This document shows, piece by piece, positions 13,301 through 24,130 of a stretch of DNA of 64,000 bases. The translations under genes were made by a program, and so were the position numbers. This stretch comes from Axinella damicornis (lineage: Eukaryota > Porifera > Demospongiae > Axinellida > Axinellidae), in assembly GCA_963931865.1 (NCBI GenBank), contig OZ007506.1, positions 16,692,242 to 16,756,241 on the forward strand. Reading direction: 5' to 3'. Every line of letters starts with the position of its first letter. Position 1 is the first letter of the stretch. The notes beneath the pieces were generated by a model that was not told the origin of the DNA, did not search any database, and saw only the letters and a list, made by a program, of their open reading frames with translations.

Positions 13301-16300
13301 GGCAGGCAGATCAAATCAAAATGAACAAGGACAACAAACACGGCTCACTTGAGTTACAAGTATTTTATTTGGCTAAACCCTTATGTTGTATACCACTCTG
13401 AAACACTAGAATTGTCCAAGCAACATGTATTAGTTATAGCATGGCAACAAGGGCTGTATGCCAGATATTGGCACTGCTGTGACGTAAAGCCCGAGGGCCG
13501 CAGGCCCGAGGGCTTTACGTCACAGCAGTGCCAATATCTGGCATGCAGCCCGCGTTGCCATGCTATAACTAATTTATTGCATGATACCCTACAAGTTGAA
13601 TGCGCCCTGATTGGATGTTGCTAAGTGATGTGTGTGACGTCAAACAAATTGAGCTACGAGCTAGCTGGACTTCGACGCTGCATGCTAGGTATCGAGATGG
13701 AGATCGACATGTTTGATTTTGATAGTTTTTGTGCAGACGACTTTGCAGAGGAGCAGCCTATACACCCTGGAGTGTGGGCTGGTATCAACTGGGAAGCCGA
13801 CATACCTGACGACTTGCGCTTGCTTCCAGATGAATTGGCCGAGTGGGACTGTGTGTTTGGCAAGGAAAATCGTGAGAGCAGTAATCCGCCAAACAAGACG
13901 CGAAAGACAGTTGAGCGCAAACCATTAGTATCGAGTGCAAGGTTTGGTAATCAAGTCACAACGGAGAGCGAGTTAGCTAACGCCGGGAAATAAATCTGTG
14001 GTGATGCAAACATTTCTCTTAAGACGAACCAGACCCTCAGAGCTACAGGGACAACTCGAATGTTTGCTGCACATGTTCCCGAGAAGATAATCCAGCAGCG
14101 GACTGGGCATAGGTCTCTTGACAGTTTGAGGAAATGTGAGCGTACTTCTCTTGAACAACAGCGAGCTGTTTCATCAGTTTTGGCATCCTCTGACATAACT
14201 TCTTACACAAGTGAACTTCGTAAGGTGGAGATCATCAGTTGCTAGAGAAGCTGAATCTACAGCATTGTGAAAACTACTATTAACATTTCTTTCAATAGGT
14301 AGATTAAACAACGTAACCAGACCTTTGTTCCCTTTTCCTTTCTGATTCTGTATGAAATTGGGTCAACTATCTCTGAAGTTTGTTATTTGTGCCAGGTGTG
14401 GATATTGGCACTGTTCTGACAACCAGACCTTTGTTCCCTTTTCCTTTCTGATTCTGTATATATGAAATTGGTCAATTATCTCTGAAGTTTGTTCGAGGGG
14501 CAACCGCACTCCTGGTAGCCGTTGCAACGCCGGCTGCGACTCGCCGTAGCGAAAGCTAAGTATCGCAGTTAGTTCCAATTAACGCACATGCCACGTGGCA
14601 ACCACGCTCTGTCGATCGCTAGCAATGGCGGCCAAAGGGAAGACACGAAGTTACTACAGCACTTACAACTTTGCCAGCACGGTGAGTTTTGGCATGTAAG
14701 CGTCAGTGAACGACAGCGATCACGGCCATGTGGTCAGAATCTTCGTGTGCCTTTGCTAAGAACGGTACTGCCACCGGAAGTCGGAGAGAGCGCTCGAGCA
14801 ATGGCGGCCACGGCGAGACATAAGCGCTTGTATCTCCACCACCAAGGTGAGTTTCAGCACAATTATTATACGTTTGTCTAACTGCATGATAGCCATCACG
14901 ACGGTGTAGTCAGAATCTCTGTAGACTTTTCCTGCGAGCTATGAGGTTTGATTATTTACATTAATTAGTTAATTAATTAATTAATTACGCGGCACAATTT
15001 TTCCTATACCAGGAGTGTAAATTTGTCACAGCTGTGCCAGGTGTGGATATTGGCACTGCTCTGACGTCATAGCTGTGCCATATGCCATATATTGGCACAC
15101 CGGCATCCTTTGAACTTGTAGGGTATCATGCAATAAACTTGGCTAGAATAATTTTTTTCAAATACCACCTTGAGTTTGTACACGCTTTAAAGATATATAG
15201 TTTGTACTTCTTGCACAATACTAACGATTAGGCCATTCTGGCCTCCATCTGGTCATGAATTATTATTTATAAACCAGTAGCATTGCAAGTATAATTGCTG
15301 GTATGGCCCTGTACTATAGCTAATTCTAATTTTATCACACATTTACCTTTCGATGAATTCATTTAGCGTCTCCGCAAGCTGTTTCATTGGAAGACTTTCA
15401 AACATTTCAATACAACTGTACACAAACTCCTGAAGTTCCTCGCAATAGTAATAGTGGCTTCCTTTAACCCTAAAAGAACAATAGTCATCGTTGGTCACCA
15501 ACTTACTATTAATATTATACTACTATTTGAACTATAAAGTGTGTACCAATTTGTGTCTACCACACTCATGGTCAACATTAACCAGTAAAACCAAAAGGCT
15601 TTCATAGGATGTTTACTTCAATACATGAGTAAATTAACCATTACGAACAAGATCTAGAGATGGCGGCTCTTGCCGTGTGGTTGAGATCCAATAATTTGCT
15701 CCCTTAATTATAAGGGAGTGATTTTGGAATTAATAAATTATGTCATCTAAAATAACCTGCAAGCCCTGCCATGAATGGAAACCAAATGCGCTAATCAAAC
15801 ACTTCATGGTAAGTGCTGCTTATGTACCAAGCCAGGATGTTTTGGAACAGTGAAAAACAGAGACAGCGAATTATTCGGAATTTAGTGTACGTCTCAGTTC
15901 CATTGCATGCAAGCCACTGCTACTGTTCTTTCCCACAATAAAGACAGCCCCAGTCTGGAGGGCGTAATGAGGAGTAATTTATGTAAGTACACTTTGAAAC
16001 TAGCCGGATATGGAGTGCTATTTCGAGGTCAATTTTCCTTGAAGGAAGAAACCATGATGACATGTTTGTTCGACCGTAACCGTGGAAGAGCTGCCTGTGA
16101 AGACCATTTTAGCTAAATCTGTTAAACTGATTTAAATTTTGAGACGTACAGAAAAAACGTGGTGTTTCGCTGAGATTTGCAGCTGGCGTTGTCATGGTAT
16201 GAAGTACGCATAACATAGCGCTCAACTAGACACACTGTCAATGGATGCCCAACAGCCTCGGAAGAAGAAAGGTGGCATGACATCTTGGATGGCTGGTGCT

Positions 16301-17923
16301 GGCGTGCTCGAGAGCGGCGAATCGAAACCACGCCTCTAATTCTTGCACGGTCACACATATCATTGCCTGCCCACCACATTAAGCAACATGCCCCTCATTG
16401 TTCAACCAGTAACCAACCATTAGGCAGAGTATATGTAGCTAGAAACAAGCAATTTCCACAGAACATTTCATGAAAGCCTTCCTCTGAGTCTGTACAATCA
16501 TGAGAAGCTGTGACTATGCACATCACCCAACACTAATGCACAGATCAATTCTTTTCACAGACGACCTTACATGTAGGTGTGCATCCTAAAGGCCAGGAGA
16601 AGATAGAAAGGAAAATCAGTTGAAAATGTCTGGTCCCTGTGAGTCACAAGAAATTTGAGAAGCGCGCTATTGATGTGCTTCTCTTGTCTCCCCTGCAAGA
16701 GAACAAGGAAAATTATAAACAAATAAGGCAGAGTATGTAGCGTACAAAGGGGCGCATCACACATGTTGCAGCTAGAAATCTGTCTGCTGAAAGTTCCAAA
16801 CAGGATCTGGTGATATGTAAGCAATCATTCACTTATTACCTTGTTAAGTTTCTCATATTGCTTGAAATCTCCAATGAGCTGCCTGAACAAATCCGCATTT
16901 GCAGAAACACAGACTGGAACTCCCCTCTTTTCATACAATGACAGCTCCAAAAGATGGTTGAACTCAGACTTCTTTTTCAAGCGAGCACCTGTATACAACG
17001 GAATGATGCATTAGGCTGCTATACTAGTCCGAATTTACACACTAAATGCAAAGCCAAGTAGAGAGAAGTAGGTTAGCTGGTGTTCCTATGTAGAACAGAA
17101 TTATTACCCAATGATGCTGGCAATGATGGCAGCAGTGATGGAGGTTGCAACGATGAAGTGGATTCTGTTCTGCTTCTGGGTTGAAGATCAATGCAATCGC
17201 TGCTCTTAAGTTTAACTGCTGCAAAAACACAATTATCCTCTGCATCCTCCAGTGCTTGTAGCAACATATGTCCATCCTCTGCTGAGAGAACCAGCACTGG
17301 TAAAGAGACCTGACTTTGAACTTCGTGAACAATGATGTAATTGTTTTCAGTATTAATCAAAACAACAGCTACTGCTTCGGAACAAAAGTATTCTGCCAAC
17401 ACATCATTCAGGCTTTCATCCATCTTTAGCTGGTGACAGCGAACATGATCCCCATTAGCAGTCACATCTTCAGATACGATTATTGTCCAGTCAAGTTCTG
17501 CAGCAACAACTGAAGCAGGGATTGTTCCATACGTGTAAGCAGCAAATGGAAGGGAGTTCTCTCTAAGCTGTAGACGCAGCCCTATTGTAAAGATATAATA
17601 CATGACATAAGTACAGACAAGAGTACCAACATATGAAAAACAGGGTTGCGATAAATTGTGCACTTGGTCTAATTTTGTTAACACTCAAAGCCATGGCAGT
17701 AACCTGTGGAAAGATTCCTTCATTGTACACTTAGCATACCATTTGTGATGAGAGGTGGTGTTTCCAGTATATTCTCATCACATGTTTGGATCAGAATCTC
17801 AGCTTGAGGTACCATTGTGGCTTCAGCTTTCCCATTCTCGTCCTGCCCATCAGTAACCACTGTCTCCTGGATAGCTACTTCATGAGCAACAGCAGTTTTC
17901 TGAAGCTCTTCTTCCTCTTCCAT
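780..17923 (-). CDS. RNF213-like gene 2: 5' part of a tandem paralogue, runs off the left edge
   Basis: Eleven exons with consistent phases and no stop, 1,950 nt or 650 codons: 17740-17923 (start ATG at 17923, MEEEEELQKTAV), 17108-17581, 16840-16988, 16571-16692, 15347-15469, 11419-11591, 10302-10378, 9848-10005, 6874-7060, 1510-1722 and 780-869. Exons 2-11 match the ten upstream exons of gene 1 one for one in order, phase and sequence, for example DWTIIVSEDVTANGDHV and LPVLVLSAEDG in both, RRKS-type basic stretches near KYVYCRMLW in both, and LHVHGGEEGVLDD in both. The first exon encodes an acidic, probably disordered tail. It may be preceded by an untranslated exon, because a plausible acceptor (ttccacag) lies just before the ATG. 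By analogy the ATPase and Death-domain parts should lie left of position 1. Its large introns carry most of the mobile DNA in the left third of the window. An independent small gene duplicated twice is the alternative. Confidence 0.75.
1880..3850 (-). mobile_element. Degenerate LINE (non-LTR retrotransposon) with an inverted internal RT segment
   Basis: Reading leftward on the minus strand: an endonuclease C-terminus with the SDH signature (about 3600-3845, NLSDHRHVLVTLD at 3711-3734), a linker (3240-3680), a pre-RT segment (about 2990-3243, VIDGVHGG and EVVRNVLSKLY), then reverse transcriptase with QGGIHSPILFALYIDDLL and the catalytic YADD (2559-2570), and a C-terminal tail (1880-2311, SFYGCAIWSLNARSI and RIWSLPFNCHTDFL). 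The missing RT part (DATKAFDTVDH to WNGHLSEQFPVS) lies on the plus strand at about 2693-2895. Frames contain stops, so the copy is dead. It lies in an intron of gene 2. Confidence 0.75.
2693..2895 (+). pseudogene. Inverted reverse-transcriptase fragment of the LINE
   Basis: Plus-strand translation from 2700 reads VYGCLIDATKAFDTVDHTIL and EKLLAQGLPNVVTRFILNW, then after a TAG and a frame change YMSQRLCVNWNGHLSEQFPVS. This is the RT fingers/palm segment that should immediately precede the GxxQGG motif, which is found instead on the minus strand ending at about 2692. Confidence 0.75.
4306..5016. mobile_element. DNA-transposon-like element with 15-bp terminal inverted repeats
   Basis: TAGTCTCTCGAAAAT at 4306-4320 is mirrored by ATTTTCGAGAGACTA at 5002-5016. 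Subterminal blocks repeat a gtgggc-tattttcgag motif on both sides. The interior encodes no recognisable transposase, so this is a MITE or deletion derivative. A similar tattttcga/cgccccc motif occurs near 11880-11960. Confidence 0.7.
5020..6700. mobile_element. 1.68-kb palindromic (foldback) element with about 485-bp inverted arms and internal tandem duplication
   Basis: Arms 5020-5505 and about 6216-6700 are reverse complements over nearly their full length (GGTAATTCC at one end, GGAATTACC at the other). The hexamer ctaatg flanks both ends (5014-5019 and 6701-6706), a likely target-site duplication. Between the arms, about 5529-5848 and 5880-6195 are diverged direct repeats. No long protein is encoded. 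Both arms contain a DR1-like AGGTCAAAGGTCA. Confidence 0.8.
7295..7337. repeat. (AAC)n microsatellite
   Basis: About 14 perfect tandem AAC/CAA triplets in a gene 2 intron. The rest of 7061-9847 is intron with no supported coding exon, apart from the hairpin at 8691-8984. Confidence 0.95.
8691..8984. mobile_element. Near-perfect 294-bp hairpin MITE
   Basis: Left arm from aactagaggcaaaaaatttt (8691) is almost exactly the reverse complement of the right arm ending ttttttgcctctagtt (8984); each arm is about 130 bp around a 27-bp spacer near 8824-8850. The arm identity points to a recent insertion or ongoing homogenisation. Confidence 0.85.
10431..11280. repeat. Diverged direct duplication (10431-10760 and about 10893-11280)
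   Basis: Both halves share cataatcccagta, the phrase ctaatgaaggatgttccacc with one change, agtctc-atcactgatacaaa and caagttcaccagt in the same order. The duplication lies in the gene 2 intron between exons 10302-10378 and 11419-11591. Confidence 0.7.
11928..12420 (+). pseudogene. HIRAN-like domain remnants, plus strand, inside a gene 2 intron
   Basis: An open frame at 11928-12293 translates to HRREELPFQLEGHNIHDDFA, VAILKNSNTVDHVPRDLTP. A second fragment from about 12329 reads VTVFAVSVKRGEQIVGHVPR, QLSKYAWHFLR before stops. The pattern N-HD-FAVAV followed by VGHVPR resembles HIRAN-type DNA-binding domains that occur in many copies in sponge and cnidarian genomes. Two adjacent partial copies with stops suggest a decayed gene or mobile-element passenger. 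The family assignment is from motif resemblance only. Confidence 0.45.
12940..13330 (+). pseudogene. LINE reverse-transcriptase C-terminal remnant
   Basis: The plus strand encodes KLKVNTDKSKIMAVERKYSP near 12990-13045, the typical RT thumb motif, then after frame changes KFALGVPTIVYAVWPAMVS and YGELGRSPAAVESRRQILL, matching the C-terminal tails of LINE proteins. Frames are broken by stops and shifts. It sits in a gene 2 intron opposite to the host gene. Confidence 0.6.
13431..13571. mobile_element. Perfect foldback terminus next to the Crypton-like region
   Basis: Arms tagttatagcatggcaacaa and its mirror ttgccatgctataacta enclose a further perfect palindrome (tgacgtaaagcccgagggcc, gca, and its complement). 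Parts of the same terminal sequence (ggatattggcactgctctga) recur at 14390-14419 and 15045-15075. Confidence 0.7.
13625..14245 (+). pseudogene. Crypton-like tyrosine recombinase, internally deleted and decayed
   Basis: A plus-strand frame from 13625 encodes an acidic N-terminus (MFDFDSFCADDFAEEQP, WAGINWEADIPDDLRLLPDE). After a TAA at 13990 the same frame continues TNQTLRATGTTRMFAAHVPE and KIIQQRTGHRSLDSLRKCER. The RTGHRS-LRKYER pattern is the C-terminal catalytic block of Crypton/DUF3504-type tyrosine recombinases. The usual His of NHSLRATG is Gln here and the expected catalytic Tyr is Cys (LRKCER); the central catalytic region is missing. The element is therefore inactive. It lies in a gene 2 intron. 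Confidence 0.65.
14316..14492 (+). repeat. Direct duplication of about 70 bp
   Basis: The phrase cagacctttgttcccttttc followed by ctttctgattctgtat and tctctgaagtttgtt occurs at about 14321-14384 and again at 14424-14493, separated by a copy of the Crypton-region terminal sequence. Confidence 0.75.
14495..15018 (+). repeat. Dispersed element, CACTCCTGGTA-ended family, copy b
   Basis: It begins gaggggcaaccgcactcctg and ends taccaggagtgtaa, so CACTCCTGGTA and TACCAGGAGTG form short inverted ends. The interior has short open frames (RGNHALSIASNGGQREDTK-like) conserved between copies but no recognisable transposase. It sits inside the decayed Crypton-like region. Confidence 0.65.
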
Positions 17924-18880
17924 GATGGCTGTGGAAACTATTTATATACCTATCTCCAACATCAGCACCAGTACTAAGAAGAAAGACAAGCAATAAAAAT
18001 AAATTCTGCACTGTCAGATCAGCATAGAGGTTACACTGACTATATACATCCTGGTAACTGGCTGTATAGCAGCATGTTCTACTGAACTGTTTAACTTTTA
18101 CAGACATTTTTCGACCATGCATATAATTATATATTTGCACATGCAGTTTCAATCGTCCTAAACACCCATCAGGGGTAAGTTTCGGACAGTTTTTCACTCA
18201 TAGCTACCCACAATTACATGCAGGCAAGTAAGAAACCATGTGCAACTGCTACAATACTCCCACACAATATGGCATTCATGCACATCCTCATGTGTATAAA
18301 TACTTGGAGCAGTATATCACAAACTAACAGATGGCTGCTCAATTCGCAGAAATGGATACACTCGTCATATCACCTTATATAAAACACTTTCCCCAGGCTT
18401 AGGCATGGAAATCCGAGCCAACTCAATTAGTAATAATTGTACAATACTAAAGCAACAGTCACAGTAATTTCATGAGGCAAAATTGCACGTAACAACCTCA
18501 TATGTGAAAACCACATTCTACTGACAAACGCTAATCAATAGACAATGGACTAACTAACGGAGCTAACTGAACAATGCCGCATACTGATTTCTTCGAAAAC
18601 TCACTTTCAAACACTTGTATGCAACTTCACTCAGCTCATTGAAACAATTACCTGATAGCTATATATCTGGCATTAATTAGTGGTATTAATTTCCTGATAG
18701 TTGAGCCAGAAACTATACCGTCTTTTAGCAGCTTCAAAGGATGAAATCTGATCCCACTACAAGTGAAAATCATTGTTAAACAGCCCAATCTTGCAGTGTG
18801 TGTAATTAGTGTCTCATGATAAAGAGACAAACAAACCACATACTTTCTGCTTCTGAAGCCCAAAGAATTGCGGGTGAGTA
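17924..18880. other. Upstream flank of gene 2
   Basis: No exon could be supported. The longest min-strand frame (18648-18863) has no family resemblance. The interval presumably holds the 5' untranslated region and promoter of gene 2. Confidence 0.35.
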
Positions 18881-19000
18881 CAATCGCTGGACTGGACTAC
18901 TGGACTCACCCAATATTCCATGAAACGCCCTTTTCAGTGAGAAGCTAAACGTCCTTACTCAGCTATTAGTTCTGTTGCGGCTTCGTCTCCTCGATTTCCG

Positions 19001-19017
19001 AGGTCAAAGGTCACGTG
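19001..19017 (+). promoter_or_regulatory. DR1 nuclear-receptor site overlapping an E-box (first of three)
   Basis: AGGTCAAAGGTCA (19001-19013) is a perfect direct repeat of AGGTCA with one spacer base, and CACGTG (19012-19017) overlaps it. The same composite recurs at 19538-19554 and 19725-19741 (minus orientation). DR1 is the established target of HNF4/RXR-type receptors, a class that sponges possess. Function is inferred only. Confidence 0.4.
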
Positions 19018-19312
19018 CATATTTAATAAGCGAGCTCGAACTACTATAGTCATGCATAACATGGTAGCTACACTTGCAATGACTTGAAGGCAGGCTGGAG
19101 TTTGGTTTCTGCTGATAACGTGCTAACTGCTCTTCTAATCCTTCAATCAGGCGGAGAATCCTAACTGGAGCTCAATTCAAGTTTGACTTCCCAACAAATG
19201 CGTGTGACCTCCAGTCATGGATGCTCAAAGCTAGCTAGCATGGATGCTCAAAGCTCTTCCGCGTCCGGGTATAGGCTTGGGAGCGAGGCTAGCCCAAAGC
19301 CAGTACAGAACC

Positions 19313-19479
19313 TAGCCTCGTTCCCAGGCCTACCCCGTTTTTTCTGTTCTTCGGTTTCCGTTGACAATAATATACGGATGCGGAAGGGCGGCGTTTTTCG
19401 CCACCCTTCTGCATCCGTGTATTATTGTCAACGGAAACTGAAGAACAGAAAAAACGGGGTAGGCCTGGGAACGAGGCTA
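19313..19479. mobile_element. MULE-like foldback MITE (TAGCCTCGTTCCCAG family) with 9-bp target duplication
   Basis: Ends TAGCCTCGTTCCCAGG and CCTGGGAACGAGGCTA; the whole 167-bp element is an almost perfect palindrome. It is flanked by tacagaacc at 19304-19312 and again at 19480-19488. Confidence 0.9.
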
Positions 19480-20606
19480 TACAGAACCCACAAGAATTGT
19501 TCATTAAAATCCTACAGTACCGTTAAAATTTAATATGCACGTGACCTTTGACCTCGGAAATCGAAAGCCGCAACAGGCTAGGAAGCAACGTTAGCGAACT
19601 AATAGGCTGAGTAAGGACGTTTAGCTTCTCACTGAAAAGGGCGTTTCATGGAATTTTGGGTGAGTCCAGTAGTCCAGTCGGGCCGTCCAGTCCAGCGATT
19701 GTAGCTACTCACCAATTAAATATGCACGTGACCTTTGACCTCTACTGACTCGAAGAAAGACCTGAAAAACGCTTCAGCAGGCTAAGTAAGCGACTTTAGC
19801 AAATGCATAACCGAATAAAGCATGTTTAGCTTCTGTCCTACGCTGAAAAAACCTGAAAAAGGCATTTTATGGAATTCTGGGTGAGTCCAGTCCACTGATT
19901 GTATCCACCCTGTGGGATGGCAGTTCGATGCCCATTTCCTGGAATAACAGCAGTCACAAACGATTACGCAGCGCAACAATTTCTATCTATTACAACGGTC
20001 CATCCAATCTAGCGATACAAATTCATTTCCTGGAATTTCTACGATTCCAATCCTACAGTAGTGAATTTTGTCTTTATAGCTACCGTTTTATTAGTATAAA
20101 TACGGTAGTGAGCAAAATGATCAACAGAGTGCTCAATGACAGAGGCCAATGAGTTCGAAACATGAGTCATGAACAGCCTGTATACTTCTTGATTACAATT
20201 TTCATGAATGGAGACCACCGATGGACCTATAGCTAGCTACCTCCTAATGCATGGCTACAATGGTGGGGACTCCGGTCCGCATGATAACAAAGATGGCAAA
20301 AGTGTTTTATCTGCTGTAGGAAAGGGGATATACACCACTGCACTAGTTAATGGTAATGCACGGTGGTCATGACACAACCTTTTGACAGTCTTGAATGTCA
20401 TGTGATTTCCACATGCCATGATGGCCATAAGCGTGTAGAAACAAAAACATCAACTTCATCATCATGAATACATTTCAGGGCATTGGACTAGTGATCCACA
20501 CAGCAGATACCATACTCCCCCTTCTGCTGCAGGAATGCTATACAGATGGTCATTCTTGACCACTTAGTCAAGCTTCCTTACAGCCTGTAAAGCAGTTTTT
20601 CAGTTA

Positions 20607-21021
20607 CTGTAGTTGCCGATTATTTCGTGTGGCAATAATTTCGCGGTCTAGCCACTAAATGTGATACACAAATATTCTGCGGAGGGAATTTTTCGCGGAT
20701 TACATCCCGCGAAAAATAAATTCCGCTCATAATAATATATTATTGACACGTGTGATCGCGCCAATGGAGGACAAGTTAACGATCGAGCTGTTTATGCATG
20801 GCTACCACATCTACAGCGACATATGGAAAGCAACTGCCAGGGAAGAGCTATAGACTGTGTGAGCGTGAGCCCAGGAACACAAAGGACAGTAAACTGTTAT
20901 GCATTGCCTAGCACCTAGCTGTGGAAAAATATACTTTGCGTGTTTAATATTCACGGTCTTACTTCATCCGTGTATACTTAACTGTGAAAATTTCCCACCG
21001 CAAAATTAACTGCAACTACAG
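20607..21021. mobile_element. 415-bp MITE with TA target duplication
   Basis: Inverted ends CTGTAGTTGC and GCAACTACAG, flanked by TA on both sides. Units 2 and 3 of the surrounding repeat show the uninterrupted site (cagttacattg), which proves the insertion. The TA duplication fits a Tc1/mariner-type element. Confidence 0.8.
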
Positions 21022-21366
21022 TAGATTGTACTAATGAAGGTTGTCATTGATTAGATGGGAACTAGCTACTTACACTAGAGCAACTCCACTGGGGGGGAAC
21101 TCAAACAGTGACTGTGATGAAGTCAGACTCACAACAAATTTTCTGGACATGCATGCAGAAGGGAGAACAGGCTACAAGCAACCCACAGTATTACTACAGC
21201 TAAAATTTATATCCGCAACCATGTGTGGAAATGGGATATCAATTATCCCACCCACTAGAGAATGACTCACTTGTTACAGTATACATACTATACATACACC
21301 AATCATAGCTATATATAACACCATGTCGACTGAGTTAATTACTGTGCATTGCACATCGATCTGTAC

Positions 21367-21880
21367 AGGGCCGTAGCCGCCAGTACGGTTGGTCCGGTTT
21401 CAAGCGGACCACTTTTGAGGGTACCTTTGCTTACGCTTGGTGACATGATTGATACGAAGATGGCTGCGAATAGCTTGACTGTCACTTCCAAGTCTTCCTG
21501 ATGAGCCCCATCATCCCAAGAACTTTGAGTTTCCCAGGCGAACTTTTGGTAAGTCGAAACCTGTGCTGTGCTCCACGCAGACCCAGTTGTTTAATAGCTG
21601 GCCGTTCCTGGGCTATGACTAACAGGAAGCGCTGCGATGACATCATGTGACACTGTAGCCATAGATATCCATGCTCTAGCTAGCAAGCGCTGTGCCCACA
21701 GTTGCAGATCTATATAGGCCCAAGAATTGCATCAGAAACCACCTCAGAAGGCCAAAATTTTCCTGGGGGGACCCGTACAGCATGCAGCACGCTTCACACG
21801 CATTTCATCGCACCACTGGTAAGCCAACACTGCTGTTCAACCTGACCACTTCAGATCTCGCGGCTACGGCCGTGCGGTAG
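21367..21880. mobile_element. Element with GGGCCGTAGCCGC-type inverted ends
   Basis: Begins agggccgtagccgcc and ends ggctacggccgt. The tandem unit continues on either side (ctgta before, agctatgtgtgtactttg after), so this is an insertion into the repeat. The interior has only short frames. Confidence 0.6.
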
Positions 21881-22734
21881 CTATGTGTGTACTTTGATTT
21901 GACTCTTAGATCTGTGTAAGTTGTGTGCCTGCACTATGTCTTGTTCAGGCTCACCCACAATGTACTGTAGTTGATGGTACTGCATGGAGGTCATGACAAC
22001 CTTTTGACAGTCATGAATACCGGAGTTGACATGTGAGTTCTGCATGCCATAATTATGACGTGTAGAAACAAGCTACTATCACCTTTATCATCATGAATAC
22101 ATTTCAGGGTATTGGACTAGTGATCCACACAGCAGATACCATACTCCCCCTTGTGCCGCAGGAAAGCTATACAGATGGTCATTTTGACCACTTACATTAT
22201 TGTAGTCAAGCTTCCTTACAGCCTGTAAAGCAGTATTCAGTTACATTGTACTAATGAAGTATAATTATATCCGTTGGCTCTAGGAGTGAACATATTTGTC
22301 AGATGGGAGCTACTTACACTAGAACAATGTTCCGAGTCCACTAAAAAAGGCTCAGTGTGAGTGAACTCCAACACAGGGCTTCTGAATGCGATGAAGTCAG
22401 ACTCACAGCTAGACATGCATGCAGAAGGGAGAACAGGCTACAAGCAACCCACTGTATTATTACAGTTATATCCGCAACCATGTGTGGCAATGGGATATCA
22501 ATTATCCCACCCACCATAGAATGACTCACTTGTTACAGTATACATACACCATCTCCAATAATCATAGCTATATATAACACCATGTTGGACTGTTGACTGA
22601 GCTGTGTATTGCACATCGATCTGTAGATATATGTATGTACTTTGATTTGACTCTTAGATCCGTAATGTGTAGTGTATACATAAGTCGTGGCACTATATGT
22701 CTTGTTCAGGCTCGCCCACAATGTACTGTAGTTG

Positions 22735-22826
22735 TAGCCTCGTTCCCAGTCCCACGCCCAGCTTTTCGTCGCTGCTTAGTACTAAGCAGCGACGAAAAGC
22801 TGGGCGTGGGACTGGGTACGAGGCTA
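22735..22826. mobile_element. MULE-like foldback MITE (TAGCCTCGTTCCCAG family), 92 bp, with empty-site control
   Basis: TAGCCTCGTTCCCAG at the left and CTGGGTACGAGGCTA at the right surround a perfect palindromic core. Flanked by ctgtagttg at 22726-22734 and 22827-22835; the preceding repeat unit has a single ctgtagttg and no insert. Confidence 0.92.
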
Positions 22827-24077
22827 CTGTAGTTGATGGTACTGCATGGAGGTCATGACAACCTTTTGACAGTCATGAATACCGGAGTTGACATGTGAGT
22901 TCCGCATGCCATAATTATGACATGTAGAAACAAGCTACTATCACCTTTATCATCATGAATACATTTCAGGGTATTGGACTAGTGATCCACACAGCAGATA
23001 CCACACTCCCCCTTGTGCCGCAGGAATGCTATACAGATGGTCATTCTTGACCACTTACATTATTGTAGTCAAGCTTCCTTACAGCCTGTAAAGCAGTATT
23101 CAGTTACATTGCACTAATGAAGTATAATTATATCCGTTGGCTCTAGGAGTGAACATATTTTTCAGATGGGAACTACTTACACTGGAGCAATGTTCCGAGT
23201 CCACTAAAAAAACTTGTGGGTGAACTCCAACACAGGGCTTCTGAATGCAATGAAGTCAGACTCACAGCGCATGCAGAAGGGAGAACAGGCTACAAACAAC
23301 CCACAGTATTATATCCGCAACCGAGTGCGGCAATGGGATATCAATTATCCCACCCACCATAGAATGACTCACTTGTTACAGTATACATGCACCATCTCCA
23401 ACAATTATTGTCTGGATAAACCCATGGTTATATACACCTTAACTAAGACAGATGTCACGTGGATGGCACACATCTTTGCATTGGCTAGCTAAATTCACAC
23501 CACCATGGCACACCTATGGAATAATTGAGGTCCTGCATGGCTGGTGCATAGATACACCAGGCATAATGGGACCTGTTTTTACTGCCTCAAGAAGGTGCAT
23601 GTTGAAAGAACAGGCTAACCTTGTATCAGAAAGGGAGCAGCTACGCATTGTGGTAACCATATCAGTGCACGGTAACCAATCAAGTACCTGAATCTTGTAT
23701 TCAGGCTTTAAGGGGGTGGGGTTGTGTATTTATCCATACGCTCTCATCCAACTTTTTTATTCCTCCAGTTTAGATATACACTCACCTCTTCGCGGCTTCG
23801 CTCAGCTGGCTACACGTACACGGTACGACTCGATATAATAATTTAGCTTCGTCAACTAGCTACTTGTATTGCGCATGCGCGTCCTCAGGCACCACCGCAT
23901 AGGGATCTGTAGCATCCTCATTAAGCATCTGTTACATCCGCAGCGCTCACGTCCGGATGGTGCCTAGCCTCGTTCCCAGACCTGCACACGGAAGCTAGCC
24001 TCGTACCCAGGCCCCCAGAAGAAGAGCGCCTGGTATTCATCAAAGTTCAAGTTCCAAAGTTGATCAATCAAGCCCAC

Positions 24078-24110
<33 letters not shown>

Positions 24111-24130
24111 TTGATGATGATGATGATGAA
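24078..24130. repeat. (GAT)n microsatellite
   Basis: Long run of GAT triplets with one interruption (gaattgat). Confidence 0.9.

Larger units (their letters stand above)
18881..19910. repeat. Inverted and direct repeats upstream of gene 2, three copies
   Basis: A block of about 150 bp occurs inverted at about 18881-19030 and in forward orientation at about 19525-19700 and, more diverged, 19715-19910. Shared phrases are gaaacgcccttttcagtgag or its complement, ggtgagtccagt and tatgcacgtgacctttgacc. A hairpin element (19313-19479) sits between the inverted copies. Confidence 0.75.
20343..23405 (+). repeat. Triplicated unit with nested insertions
   Basis: Units start at about 20343, 21971 and 22847. 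Each contains ggtcatgaca-aaccttttga, cattggactagtgatccaca, cagcagatacca and, later, atgggatatcaattatccca. Unit 1 is expanded by insertions at 20607-21021 and 21367-21880, and unit 2 ends with a hairpin at 22735-22826. No protein is supported in this interval. Confidence 0.85.

Noticed and set aside
17108..17581. PA (protease-associated) domain
   Set aside because: Only a loose resemblance (LPVLVLSAEDG near a hydrophobic strand); flanking PA hallmarks are absent.
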